From: Alistipes sp.
GTDB lineage: Bacteria; Bacteroidota; Bacteroidia; Bacteroidales; Rikenellaceae
Assembly: GCA_022511355.1 (NCBI GenBank)
Contig: JAFLRS010000003.1
Location: 10,436-30,697 of the forward strand
Reading direction: 5' to 3'
DNA length: 20,262 nt
The position numbers and the translations under genes were made by a program. The notes beneath the pieces were generated by a model. That model did no database searches and had not been told where the DNA came from. It saw only the letters and a list, made by a program, of their open reading frames with translations. Below are positions 1-7,223 of the stretch, piece by piece; positions within the stretch are counted from its first letter, which is position 1; every line of letters starts with the position of its first letter.

Positions 1-79
1 GCTCTGCCCGTAACATCTTCGGGCAAATCTCATGCCGAAACCGTTTCTTTATTAACGCAGAAATTTTCTTTCAAGACCA

Positions 80-328
80 TCACCCAAGCGTCTTCAACGC
101 CTGCGCCAACTGGTCGGGACACGAAGTGCCCTTGCCGTGACAATCTATACCCTCAAGGCGTTCTATCGCCTCGTCGATATGCATTCCGCGCACCAGCGAA
201 GCCACTCCCTGAGTGTTGCCGCTGCATCCGCCCGCAAACTGCACACTCGCAATACGGTCGTCGTCGCCGACCTCCACCGTTATCATCCGCGAACACGTCC
301 CGCGGGTAATGTATTCGGTTCTCCTCAT
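80..328 (-). CDS. TSCPD domain-containing protein (TIGR03905-like)
   Basis: Small protein of 82 aa when started at the ATG at 328. The reading frame opens upstream to 385, but family members begin close to the YITRGTCS segment, so the internal start fits better. Visible motifs are GTCS (Cys12), FAGGCSGN (Cys35), GIDC (Cys63) and the signature TSCPD (Cys70). Four conserved cysteines suggest a metal or redox site. The TSCPD domain also occurs at the C-terminus of B12-dependent (class II) ribonucleotide reductases; the stand-alone version has no established function. It is the last gene of the nusB-DUF1573-yajC run, 79 nt after the yajC stop, with no TAnnTTTG box of its own, so it is probably co-transcribed with yajC. 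Family assignment is secure from the motifs; biochemical role is unknown. Confidence 0.85.
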   Translation of the reverse strand: MRRTEYITRGTCSRMITVEVGDDDRIASVQFAGGCSGNTQGVASLVRGMHIDEAIERLEGIDCHGKGTSCPDQLAQALKTLG

Positions 329-349
329 AACTGCAAAACAAGCCGAAAA

Positions 350-385
350 GTGCATCCCCCGCAACTCAATACGCCAAGGATGCAC
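350..385. repeat. 8-bp inverted repeat between yajC and the TSCPD gene
   Basis: GTGCATCC (350-357) and GGATGCAC (378-385) are perfect inverted arms with a 20-nt spacer, just upstream of the TSCPD start at 328. There is no T-run, so it is not a classical terminator. It could be an mRNA hairpin before the TSCPD start codon or a protein-binding site, or chance. Confidence 0.35.
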
Positions 386-407
386 ATTTCATAGCATTCC
401 AAAAATT

Positions 408-737
408 CTACTTCTGCGACTGCTGCGCTTGCTGCGCCGACGCATCGGCTACAACCATATTCTTGTCTACACGCAAGGTGACATTGCTGTCCACCTCGAC
501 AAGAATGGTCGTCTCCTTAATCTCCTTCACCGTACCGTAAATTCCGCCGGCAGTAACGATTTTGTCACCCTTCTTCAATCCGTCACGGAATTTCTGCATC
601 TCCTTGCGACGCTTCGATTCGGGACGCCACATGAAAAGGTAAAGCACCGCTATCATCAGCGCAATCATAACCCAGAATGTCCACGGCGAACCCTGCTGAG
701 GCATTGCGGGTTCGGCTGCCTGTAACAATTCAATCAT
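408..737 (-). CDS. yajC: Preprotein translocase subunit YajC
   Basis: YajC, 109 aa, an accessory membrane subunit of the Sec translocase that associates with SecDF in the inner membrane. One hydrophobic segment lies at residues 18-37 after a short polar N-terminus. The family hallmark follows directly: FMWRPESKRRKEMQKF, then GLKKGDKIVTAGGIYGTV and a beta-rich cytosolic domain ending with LRVDKNMV. The C-terminus is a Gln/Ala-rich tail. Length is typical for the family. It lies downstream of nusB and the DUF1573 lipoprotein but has its own complete Bacteroidota-type promoter (792-822), so it can be expressed independently of them. Identification is by motif recognition and is very secure. Confidence 0.96.
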   Translation of the reverse strand: MIELLQAAEPAMPQQGSPWTFWVMIALMIAVLYLFMWRPESKRRKEMQKFRDGLKKGDKIVTAGGIYGTVKEIKETTILVEVDSNVTLRVDKNMVVADASAQQAQQSQK

Positions 738-791
738 AATTCAAACTTTTTTATAATTATACAAATTAAATTATCGCTTTTTTCACCTCTA

Positions 792-822
792 CAAAGGTAG
801 AACTTTTCAACGTAATTGCAAA
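792..822 (-). promoter_or_regulatory. Promoter of yajC, TTTG-N19-TACCTTTG
   Basis: Read on the minus strand, TTTG (819-822) is separated by 19 nt from TACCTTTG (792-799). This matches both Bacteroidota sigma-factor elements (-33 TTTG and -7 TAnnTTTG) at the expected spacing. Transcription should start near 785, giving a 5' UTR of about 48 nt before the yajC ATG at 737. It sits wholly in the gap after the DUF1573 stop. Confidence 0.75.
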
Positions 823-832
823 ATCGGTTCCG

Positions 833-1258
833 CTAATAGACCTCCGCCTCCACAAATATCACCAGCGGTTCTTCGGCGCCCGCAATGCGGAACCTCGCCG
901 ATTTGAACTGCCATCCGTACTCGCCGCGGCTGTCGAACGTGCATCGCAATTCGCTCTCCGCACCCGGCAGGATGGGTTTGCGGTCGTATTCGAAGAGCGT
1001 ACAGCTGCACGAAGTCTCATAACCCGCAATCGCTATCGGAGCCGATGTCTCATTCCTGACGGCCACCCGCATGACTGCAATCTCGCCCGTATGCAGACGA
1101 CCCGTGCGAAGCGTATCGGAACCGCCGTGCCGCAACAGCGAATCGGTAATCGCTATCCGGCGGACTCCGTGCATCAGCTGCTGCGAATCGACACGTCGTC
1201 CGCACGCCGCACAGCCCAATATCGCAATCAGGACTGCCGCCGCAATGCGCCGCATCAT
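833..1258 (-). CDS. DUF1573 domain lipoprotein
   Basis: Putative lipoprotein of 141 aa. I place the start at 1258, where ATGATG overlaps the nusB stop (TGA at 1257-1255) in an ATGA arrangement; an in-frame ATG at 1282 would overlap nusB further and put eight charged residues before the signal. The N-terminus MMRRIAAAVLIAILGCAAC is a lipoprotein-type signal, with Cys16 or Cys19 as the likely acylated residue. The rest contains NETSAPIAIAGYETSCSCT, the poorly understood CxCT turn typical of DUF1573, then PILPGAESELRCTFDSRGEYG and a final beta strand, an Ig-like fold. DUF1573 proteins are abundant in Bacteroidota envelopes and have no settled function. Overlap with nusB implies translational coupling. 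Confidence 0.82.
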   Translation of the reverse strand: MMRRIAAAVLIAILGCAACGRRVDSQQLMHGVRRIAITDSLLRHGGSDTLRTGRLHTGEIAVMRVAVRNETSAPIAIAGYETSCSCTLFEYDRKPILPGAESELRCTFDSRGEYGWQFKSARFRIAGAEEPLVIFVEAEVY

Positions 1259-2193
1259 ATCAGTCCGCGGCCGCTCTTGCAAATCTCGCCGTCGGCCGTA
1301 AGCTGCTCAACGGCCTTGTCCAAAATGCCGTTGATGAATATACTGCTGTTGGGGGTCGAATAGAATTTCGAAATCTCGATATATTCGTCGAGCGTAACCT
1401 TCACCGGAATGGACGGGAACTCGCGAAGTTCGGTCAGCGCCGCCGCCATGATTATGACATCCATGAATGCGATTCGCTCCACATCCCAGTTGCCCGCCAG
1501 ACGGTCCACCAAATCGCGGTTGCGCTCGAACTGAAGCACCGATTTCTCGAGCAGGTCCAGTGCGAAATCGAGGTCTTCGCCGCTCTTGAACTTGGGAGGA
1601 ATCTTTATCGCCGTCTGACGCTCGCGCATCGACGAAAGCATCCGCACAACCATTATAAGAGCGAAGCCCAAATCGTCGGACCACAGAATGGACTGCTCCT
1701 CGAGCGTATCCTCGAGCATCTCGTTCTCGTCCAGACCTTGAGAGTAAAAATCGGTCACCAACTGCAAATCCTCCTTGAACGAGCGTTCGGGATTGGCCAT
1801 GTATGCCTTGTAGAAGTCGGTTTCGACCAGATTGTTGTAGATATTTCTCACCGTTTCGGGATATTCGGCCCAAACCTGACCGTGACTCTCGGCAAATGCG
1901 CTCAGAGTCTCGTCTTCGGCCAGACGGCGGACCACCTCGTTCTCCACGAATTTGCGGTTGGGATTCAAATCCTCGCGCGTGGGGAGTTTCTTGTTGCGGG
2001 CAATCTCCTGACGCTCCTCGGCATAGCGCGCAACGGCCACGACCAGCAGCGACATTCTGAAAAACAGTTCGTAGGTTTTGTCAATGGAGGCGGCAAGGTT
2101 CTTCCTCGCCGACTTGGTATCGTCGGAGTGAGCCTGCACCGAAGCGTACAGCGCTTTGACGACTTTCAATCTAAGCAATCTTCTGCTCAACAT
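1255..2193 (-). CDS. nusB: Transcription antitermination factor NusB
   Basis: NusB, 312 aa, helps assemble the rRNA antitermination complex with NusE (S10) at boxA. The open frame extends to 2607, but the upstream part runs antisense-independent through rpiB in another frame and crosses its terminator, so I use the ATG at 2193 (MLSRRLLRLKVVKALYA), which fits the known N-terminus of Bacteroidota NusB. E. coli NusB is about 140 aa; this long form has an N-terminal extension of about 170 residues and carries the canonical NusB domain at the C-terminus: RNRDLVDRLAGNWDVERIAFMDV, then ELREFPSIPVKVTLDEYIEISKFYSTPNSSIFINGILD. The next gene, the DUF1573 lipoprotein, overlaps its stop by 4 nt. A -7 box sits about 32 nt upstream of the start. 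Confidence 0.93.
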   Translation of the reverse strand: MLSRRLLRLKVVKALYASVQAHSDDTKSARKNLAASIDKTYELFFRMSLLVVAVARYAEERQEIARNKKLPTREDLNPNRKFVENEVVRRLAEDETLSAFAESHGQVWAEYPETVRNIYNNLVETDFYKAYMANPERSFKEDLQLVTDFYSQGLDENEMLEDTLEEQSILWSDDLGFALIMVVRMLSSMRERQTAIKIPPKFKSGEDLDFALDLLEKSVLQFERNRDLVDRLAGNWDVERIAFMDVIIMAAALTELREFPSIPVKVTLDEYIEISKFYSTPNSSIFINGILDKAVEQLTADGEICKSGRGLI

Positions 2194-2224
2194 AAGCGTA
2201 GAACGTGTTTCAAAAAATCCGCGA

Positions 2225-2232
2225 CAAAAATA
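2225..2232 (-). promoter_or_regulatory. -7 box upstream of nusB (TATTTTTG)
   Basis: On the minus strand TATTTTTG matches TAnnTTTG. The predicted start site is near 2218, about 25 nt before the nusB ATG. No TTTG is found 19-23 nt upstream, because that position is occupied by the rpiB terminator hairpin, so this is a partial match. The low-complexity T-rich surroundings raise the chance of a coincidental match. Confidence 0.4.
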
Positions 2233-2233
2233 C

Positions 2234-2262
2234 AAAAAAAATCGACGCGTCAGACGCGCCGA
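2234..2262 (-). terminator. Rho-independent terminator of rpiB
   Basis: Minus-strand hairpin with arms TCGGCGCG (2262-2255) and CGCGTCGA (2249-2242), 8 bp with one G-T pair, loop TCTGA, followed at once by eight T (2241-2234). It begins 9 nt after the rpiB stop. This is a textbook intrinsic terminator separating rpiB from nusB. Confidence 0.85.
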
Positions 2263-2270
2263 TACAAAAA

Positions 2271-2711
2271 TTAAAGACCCTCGGTCATTTTGGCTATGCG
2301 CCGTTCGTGACGGCCGCCCTCGAAACCGGTCGTAAGAAAAGCATCGACCATCGCCATAGCCTCGTCGTTGGTGACGAACCGCGCCGGCAGCACCAACACA
2401 TTGGCATCGTTGTGCAAACGCACCAGTTCGGCTATCTGCGGAAGCCACGCCAGACCGGCACGCACCCCGCGATGCTTGTTGAGCGTCATGGCCATGCCCT
2501 CGCCCGAACCGCAGATGGCAACACCCACCGACACCTCGCCGCTCTCGACAGCCGCAGCCAGCGGATGCGCAAAATCGGCATAGTCGCAGCTCTCCTCGGA
2601 AAAACATCCGAAATCCGAAACCTCATACCCCTTCGCCGAAAGATATCCTGTCAAAAACTCCTTCATCTGATAGCCCGCATGATCGCTTGCTATTCCTGCA
2701 CTTTTTTTCAT
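2271..2711 (-). CDS. rpiB: Ribose-5-phosphate isomerase B
   Basis: RpiB, 146 aa from the ATG at 2711, interconverts ribose 5-phosphate and ribulose 5-phosphate in the pentose phosphate pathway. In-frame ATGs exist at 2729 and 2744, but 2744 lies inside the -7 box and 2729 would leave almost no leader; the 2711 start gives MKKSAGIASDHAGY, matching the usual N-terminus and the usual length of about 145 aa. Motifs: ASDHAGYQMKEFL (Asp/His phosphate-binding loop), DFGCFSEESCDYADFAHPLA, and the catalytic-loop region GVAICGSGEGMAMTLNKHRGVRAGL, where Cys in ICGSG is the usual catalytic base. ARFV and the C-terminal GGRHERRI segment are also typical. It is a single-gene unit divergent from manC. Confidence 0.95.
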   Translation of the reverse strand: MKKSAGIASDHAGYQMKEFLTGYLSAKGYEVSDFGCFSEESCDYADFAHPLAAAVESGEVSVGVAICGSGEGMAMTLNKHRGVRAGLAWLPQIAELVRLHNDANVLVLPARFVTNDEAMAMVDAFLTTGFEGGRHERRIAKMTEGL

Positions 2712-2741
2712 ATCCGAGTTTATTTTCATTGATTGCGGCAG

Positions 2742-2749
2742 CAAATTTA
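2742..2749 (-). promoter_or_regulatory. -7 box of rpiB (TAAATTTG)
   Basis: TAAATTTG on the minus strand matches TAnnTTTG and predicts a start near 2735, a 24-nt leader before the 2711 ATG. No clear TTTG at -33. It supports the internal start codon for rpiB. Confidence 0.5.
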
Positions 2750-2761
2750 GAAAAATATTTT

Positions 2762-2769
2762 TATCTTTG
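2762..2769 (+). promoter_or_regulatory. -7 box of manC-murF (TATCTTTG)
   Basis: TATCTTTG matches TAnnTTTG. The predicted start is near 2776, about 23 nt before the manC ATG at 2799. The best upstream TTG lies 26 nt away, longer than the usual spacer, so the -33 element is weak or absent. Confidence 0.55.
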
Positions 2770-2798
2770 TCTGAATATTAAACCAACATACGCTGACA

Positions 2799-3872
2799 AT
2801 GGACAGAAATTTATATTGCGTGATAATGGCAGGCGGCGTGGGAGCCCGTTTCTGGCCCAAAAGCCGAAGGTCGAAACCAAAACAGTTTCTCGACATCTTC
2901 GACACCGGAAAATCCTTCATCCGGCTGACCTACGAACGTTTCGCCGGACGAATCTCGCCCGACCGCTTCCTCGTGGCAACCAACGAGGCTTACAAACACC
3001 TCGTAAATGAACATCTGCCCGAAGTGGACGACCGGAACATTCTGTGCGAACCCGTCGGACGCAATACCGCTCCCTGCATCTGCTATGCGGCATACTCGCT
3101 CTTCAAAAAAGACCCCGATGCCGCTATGATAGTCACACCGTCGGACCACATGATTCTCGACGAAAAAAGCTTCGGCGAAATCATCGACGAAGCTCTCGAC
3201 TTCATCGACAACCACAATGTGCTGATGACCGTCGGCATCACACCCAGCAGACCCGAAACCGGATACGGATATATTCAGAAATCGGATTCGCAAGTCATAA
3301 GCCGCGTCAAATGCTTCACCGAAAAACCCGACCTCGAACTGGCCGAAGTGTTCGTGCAAAGCGGCGAATTCTTCTGGAATTCGGGCATATTCATCTGGAA
3401 AGTGCGCGACATAGTGGCCGCCATCGAACGGTGGCTGCCCGACCATCACGCACTCTTCTCCTCCATAATCGACGACCTCGGAACTCCCTCCGAACAACAG
3501 GCCGTGGGACGCGTATTCGCACAGTGCCGCGCCGTCTCCATCGACTACGGAGTGATGGAAAAAGCCGACAACGTATATGTCCGCTGCGGCGACTTCGGCT
3601 GGAGCGACGTGGGTACGTGGGGCTCGCTCTTCCAACTGCTCCCCAAAGACGAAAACAACAACGCCAAACCCGAAAGCGGCTGCTTCACCTACGATACCGA
3701 AGACTCCATCATCTCGCTGCCTCGCGACAAGGTGGCCGTAATCAACGGTCTGCACGACTACATAGTGGTCGACACCGAAGATGTGCTGATGATATGTCCG
3801 CGCAATGAGGAGCAGAGCATACGCAAATATATCGACGAGGTGAGATATCATCTGGGCGACAAACACAACTGA
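2799..3872 (+). CDS. manC: Mannose-1-phosphate guanylyltransferase
   Basis: GDP-mannose pyrophosphorylase, 357 aa, making GDP-mannose from mannose 1-phosphate and GTP for glycans and capsule or fucose pathways. The nucleotidyltransferase signature is at residues 11-30 (AGGVGARFWPKSRRSKPKQF). Other family motifs are EPVGRNTAPCI, VTPSDHMI, ETGYGYIQ, CFTEKPDLE, FFWNSGIFIWK, SIDYGVMEKADN and GDFGWSDVGTWGSL. This is the short form: it lacks the C-terminal phosphomannose isomerase cupin domain of bifunctional AlgA/ManC enzymes of about 470 aa. The gene begins a two-gene unit with murF, 12 nt downstream, linking two nucleotide-sugar related envelope functions. Assignment is very secure; manC is the conventional symbol for this activity. 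Confidence 0.94.
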   Translation: MDRNLYCVIMAGGVGARFWPKSRRSKPKQFLDIFDTGKSFIRLTYERFAGRISPDRFLVATNEAYKHLVNEHLPEVDDRNILCEPVGRNTAPCICYAAYSLFKKDPDAAMIVTPSDHMILDEKSFGEIIDEALDFIDNHNVLMTVGITPSRPETGYGYIQKSDSQVISRVKCFTEKPDLELAEVFVQSGEFFWNSGIFIWKVRDIVAAIERWLPDHHALFSSIIDDLGTPSEQQAVGRVFAQCRAVSIDYGVMEKADNVYVRCGDFGWSDVGTWGSLFQLLPKDENNNAKPESGCFTYDTEDSIISLPRDKVAVINGLHDYIVVDTEDVLMICPRNEEQSIRKYIDEVRYHLGDKHN

Positions 3873-3884
3873 CGACACCGCGCA

Positions 3885-5141
3885 ATGGACGAACTATCAG
3901 ATTTGTACACCCTTTTCGAGAAGTGTTCGGGAGTGACTACCGACTCCCGCCGCATCGAACCCGATTCGATGTTTTTCGCCCTGCACGGAGCCTCGTTCGA
4001 CGGCAATGCCTTTGCGGCCGACGCCATAACGCGCGGAGCCCGCATCGCGGTGGTCGATTCCGACGAACCGATGCGCAAAAATCCCGAACTCGCCGACCGC
4101 ATGGTCCGCGTCGAGGATACGCTGAAGGCTCTGCAATCGCTCGCCCGCGAACATCGGCGGCAACTCGCAATCCCCATCATAGCCATCGTCGGCAGCAACG
4201 GCAAAACCACCACCAAAGAACTCGTGGCCTGCGTGCTGGCCGAAAAATTCGCCGTCACAGCCACACAAGGAAACCTCAACAACCACATAGGAGTGCCTCT
4301 CACGCTGCTCTCGATGAACGGCGACACCCGATTCGGAGTGGTGGAAATGGGCGCAAGCGCCTGCGGCGAAATAGCGCTGCTGGCCTCGATAGCCGAACCC
4401 AACTACGGAATAATAACCAACATAGGACGTTCGCATCTGGAGGGATTCGGAGGCGTCGAAGGCATACGCCGCGGCAAAGGCGAACTCTTCGACTTTCTGG
4501 CCGCGAACGGCGGAACGGCTTTCGTGCCGCAGGAGAACCTGACTCTGACCGAAATGGCCGCAGAGCGTCCCGACATGGCCGCAGAACGATATTCGACATC
4601 CATAGCGGACGGCGTGAAGAGCAATCTCGAAGGAGATTACAACCGTCTGAACATAGCAGCCGCCGTGGAGGTGGGCACCTACTTCGGAATCGCACGCGAA
4701 CGCATCGAGGCCGCAATAGCCGAATATGTTCCGTCGAACAACCGCTCGCAGAGAGTCGAAAGCGGACGCAACTCGATAATAGTCGATTGCTACAACGCCA
4801 ACCCCTCGAGCATGGCCGCAGCCATCGACAACATGAAACGCGACAGCCATAAACCCAAATTGCTCATTCTGGGCGATATGCTCGAACTCGGAGAGTGGTC
4901 CGCAGCCGAACACCGCTCCATCGCCGCAGCCGCACTCGCCATCGAGGGAGCAGAGATAGTCTCGGCCGGCGGAGAGTTCGCCCGCGCAGCCGCCGAATGC
5001 GATTCCGACGGTCGCTGGAAAACCTTCGCAACCACCGACGAAATAGCCCTATATCTCAGACAACAGCAGCCCGCCGGATACAAAATCCTGATAAAAGGCT
5101 CGCACAAATGGTCACTCGAAAAATTGGTGGAACTGCTCTGA
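3885..5141 (+). CDS. murF: UDP-N-acetylmuramoyl-tripeptide--D-alanyl-D-alanine ligase
   Basis: MurF, 418 aa, the cytoplasmic ATP-dependent ligase that adds D-Ala-D-Ala to UDP-MurNAc-tripeptide, finishing the peptidoglycan pentapeptide precursor. The N-terminal substrate-binding domain has the TTDSR motif (residues 18-22). The ATP P-loop is GSNGKTTTKE (from Gly103). Then come QGNLNNHIGVPLTLL, VVEMGASACGEI, ITNIGRSHLEGFGG, a DYNRLNIAAAV segment and the C-terminal domain with DCYNANPSSMAAAI and ILGDMLELGEWSAAEH. NxHIGVP and MGAS distinguish MurF from MurC, D and E. It is slightly shorter than E. coli MurF (about 450 aa). It lies away from any mur-fts cluster visible here and is followed by a strong hairpin. 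Confidence 0.96.
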   Translation: MDELSDLYTLFEKCSGVTTDSRRIEPDSMFFALHGASFDGNAFAADAITRGARIAVVDSDEPMRKNPELADRMVRVEDTLKALQSLAREHRRQLAIPIIAIVGSNGKTTTKELVACVLAEKFAVTATQGNLNNHIGVPLTLLSMNGDTRFGVVEMGASACGEIALLASIAEPNYGIITNIGRSHLEGFGGVEGIRRGKGELFDFLAANGGTAFVPQENLTLTEMAAERPDMAAERYSTSIADGVKSNLEGDYNRLNIAAAVEVGTYFGIARERIEAAIAEYVPSNNRSQRVESGRNSIIVDCYNANPSSMAAAIDNMKRDSHKPKLLILGDMLELGEWSAAEHRSIAAAALAIEGAEIVSAGGEFARAAAECDSDGRWKTFATTDEIALYLRQQQPAGYKILIKGSHKWSLEKLVELL

Positions 5142-5147
5142 AACTCC

Positions 5148-5171
5148 GCGCCCGTCCGAAATGACGGGCGC
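5148..5171 (+). terminator. Perfect 9-bp hairpin after murF, no U-tract
   Basis: Arms GCGCCCGTC (5148-5156) and GACGGGCGC (5163-5171) are perfectly complementary with loop CGAAAT, starting 6 nt after the murF stop. The following bases (AACTCTTAACCG) lack a T-run, so it may act as a 3'-end stabiliser or need Rho rather than be an efficient intrinsic terminator. Confidence 0.55.
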
Positions 5172-5195
5172 AACTCTTAACCGACAACGGCAATC

Positions 5196-5227
5196 TTTGG
5201 ATTTTTCGCGGAAAATAAGTAGTTTTG
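5196..5227 (+). promoter_or_regulatory. Promoter of the OPT-pepT-nadE-ybaK run, TTTG-N20-TAGTTTTG
   Basis: TTTG (5196-5199) and TAGTTTTG (5220-5227) lie 20 nt apart, a complete match to the Bacteroidota -33 and -7 elements. The start should be near 5234, giving a leader of about 27 nt before the ATG at 5261. It also rules out the TTG at 5225 as a start codon. Confidence 0.8.
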
Positions 5228-5260
5228 CGCAGTTGTATCGACCAATTCAAACAGAAGAAA

Positions 5261-7198
5261 ATGAAAGAGAGCAAACAAAAGGTATCATTGCCCGAAAACG
5301 CCTACCGCGAACTCCGCGAAGGCGAAACCTATCAACCCGTAATGCCGTCGGAACCGGCACCCGCCGAAGTGACCCCCTACTCGGTGTCGCTCGGACTCGT
5401 TATGGCCGTAATATTCTCGGCCGCAGCCGCATTCCTCGGACTCAAAGTGGGTCAGGTCTTCGAAGCCGCAATCCCCATCGCCATAATCGCCATAGGCGTG
5501 GGCAACCTCAGAAGCAAAAAAAGCTCGCTCGGCGAAAATGTCATCATACAGTCGATAGGCGCCTGCTCGGGCGTAATCGTCGCCGGCGCCATCTTTACCC
5601 TGCCGGCACTCTACATCCTCGGACTCGAAGCGCAATTCTATCAGGTATTCCTCTCGTCGCTGCTCGGAGGCGTAATCGGCATAGCCATGCTCATCCCCTT
5701 CCGCAAATATTTCGTCAAGGATATGCACGGCAAATACCCCTTCCCCGAAGCTACCGCAACCACCGAAGTACTCGTGTCGGGCGAAAAAGGAGGCAAACAG
5801 ACCATCATCCTCGCAATCGCGGGCCTTATAGGCGGAATCTACGACTTCGCGGTATCGACATTCGGCGCGTGGGCCGAAACCGTCTCCACACGAATATGCA
5901 GCTGGGGCGCCGAAGCCGCCGACAAACTCAAAGTGGAATTCTCACTCAATACGGGAGCGACACTGCTGGGTCTGGGCTACATCATCGGGCTCAAATACGC
6001 CGTAATAATCACCGCAGGCTCATGCCTCGTGTGGTTTCTCATAGTGCCACTCGTCGGATACGTATCCGCCGATGCCGCCGCACTCTCGCCCGCCGACCTC
6101 TTCGCAGCCTACGGACGACCCATAGGAATAGGCGGAATCGCAATGGCCGGACTCATAGGCATCATCCGTCAGGCGGGAATCATCAAACAGGCCGCCGGAC
6201 TCGCATTCCGCGAACTCGGAGGCAAAAAAGAAACCGCTCTCACAGAACGCACTCAACGCGACCTGCCCATGAAATTCATACTCTCGATTCTGCTGGCAAC
6301 ACTCGCGGCCGTATTCTTCTTCTTTCAGTTCGGAGTCCTCGGCAACTGGATGCAGACCGTGGTGGCAACTCTTATCGTATTCGTAATCGCATTCCTCTTC
6401 ACCACCGTAGCAGCCAACGCAATCGCAATCGTCGGCACCAACCCCGTATCGGGAATGACACTGATGACTCTCATAATGAGTTCGCTCGTACTCGTAAGCA
6501 TCGGTCTGAGCGGAACGGTCGGCATGACCGCAGCTCTCGTAATCGGAGGTGTGGTCTGCACCGCACTCTCGATGGCCGGAGGATTCATCACCGACCTTAA
6601 AATCGGATACTGGCTCGGAACAACACCCCGCAAACAGGAAACCTGGAAATTCCTCGGAACTCTGGTCTCGGCTGCCACCGTGGCGGGCGTAATGATAATT
6701 CTCAACAAAACCTACGGCTTCGTGGGCGAAAATGCCCTCACAGCACCGCAGGCCAACGCCATGGCAGCCGTAATCAAACCCCTCATGGAGGGAGGCGAAA
6801 CCCCGTGGATTCTCTACTTCGCGGGAGCCGCTCTGGCCCTGACCCTTACCGCTATCGAAGTGCCCGCTCTGGCCTTCTCGTTGGGAATGTTCATTCCCAT
6901 GTCGCTCAACGCCCCGCTCGTGGTGGGAGGTCTGGTGGCATGGTTCGTCTCCAACCGCTCGAAAGATGCCAAACTCAACAAGGCACGACTCGACCGCGGT
7001 ACGCTTATCGCTTCGGGATTCATCGCCGGCGGTGCCCTCATGGGAGTCGTGAGCGCAATCATGAAATTCGCCAATATCGACTGGTTCATGAGCCGATGGG
7101 CAGCCTCCAACGGCGCAGAATGGCTCTCGCTCGCAGTCTACGCAGCACTTATAGTCTACTTCGCCGTTCACACCATGAAGGCAAAAGCCGACGAATAA
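5261..7198 (+). CDS. OPT family oligopeptide transporter
   Basis: Polytopic inner-membrane protein, 645 aa, of the oligopeptide transporter (OPT) family, proton-coupled uptake of short peptides or peptide-like metal chelates. The frame opens at a TTG at 5225, but that codon lies inside the promoter; the ATG at 5261 (MKESKQKVSLPENAY) is the real start. The family pattern is clear: PEPAP-type prefix, VSLGLVMAVIFSAAAAFLGL then KVGQVFEAAIPIAIIAIG, GACSGVIVAGAIFTLPALYI, KYPFPEATATTEVLVSGEKG, and NPVSGMT (residues 394-400), with many hydrophobic segments through to the C-terminus. Length fits bacterial members. pepT follows after 25 nt, which supports peptide import rather than siderophore uptake. 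Exact substrate cannot be read from sequence. Confidence 0.92.
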   Translation: MKESKQKVSLPENAYRELREGETYQPVMPSEPAPAEVTPYSVSLGLVMAVIFSAAAAFLGLKVGQVFEAAIPIAIIAIGVGNLRSKKSSLGENVIIQSIGACSGVIVAGAIFTLPALYILGLEAQFYQVFLSSLLGGVIGIAMLIPFRKYFVKDMHGKYPFPEATATTEVLVSGEKGGKQTIILAIAGLIGGIYDFAVSTFGAWAETVSTRICSWGAEAADKLKVEFSLNTGATLLGLGYIIGLKYAVIITAGSCLVWFLIVPLVGYVSADAAALSPADLFAAYGRPIGIGGIAMAGLIGIIRQAGIIKQAAGLAFRELGGKKETALTERTQRDLPMKFILSILLATLAAVFFFFQFGVLGNWMQTVVATLIVFVIAFLFTTVAANAIAIVGTNPVSGMTLMTLIMSSLVLVSIGLSGTVGMTAALVIGGVVCTALSMAGGFITDLKIGYWLGTTPRKQETWKFLGTLVSAATVAGVMIILNKTYGFVGENALTAPQANAMAAVIKPLMEGGETPWILYFAGAALALTLTAIEVPALAFSLGMFIPMSLNAPLVVGGLVAWFVSNRSKDAKLNKARLDRGTLIASGFIAGGALMGVVSAIMKFANIDWFMSRWAASNGAEWLSLAVYAALIVYFAVHTMKAKADE

Positions 7199-7223
7199 AT
7201 ACTCAACAATCAATCGGAAACTT

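Noticed and set aside
1..33. Possible start of another minus-strand gene at the left edge (ATG at 33, 11 residues MRFARRCYGQS)
   Set aside because: Only eleven codons are inside the window, with no promoter box upstream and no recognisable motif. The same bases contain a weak 6-bp hairpin (TGCCCG at 5-10 with CGGGCA at 20-25) without a T-run, so neither a gene nor a terminator can be supported in 1-79.
2194..2607. Upstream extension of the nusB frame through rpiB
   Set aside because: It would cross the rpiB terminator and overlap rpiB on the same strand in another frame; the peptide is low-complexity and unlike NusB. The 2193 ATG is preferred.
2811..3878. 355-residue open frame antisense to manC
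   Set aside because: Almost exactly complementary to manC in extent, with no recognisable domain; a codon-bias shadow.
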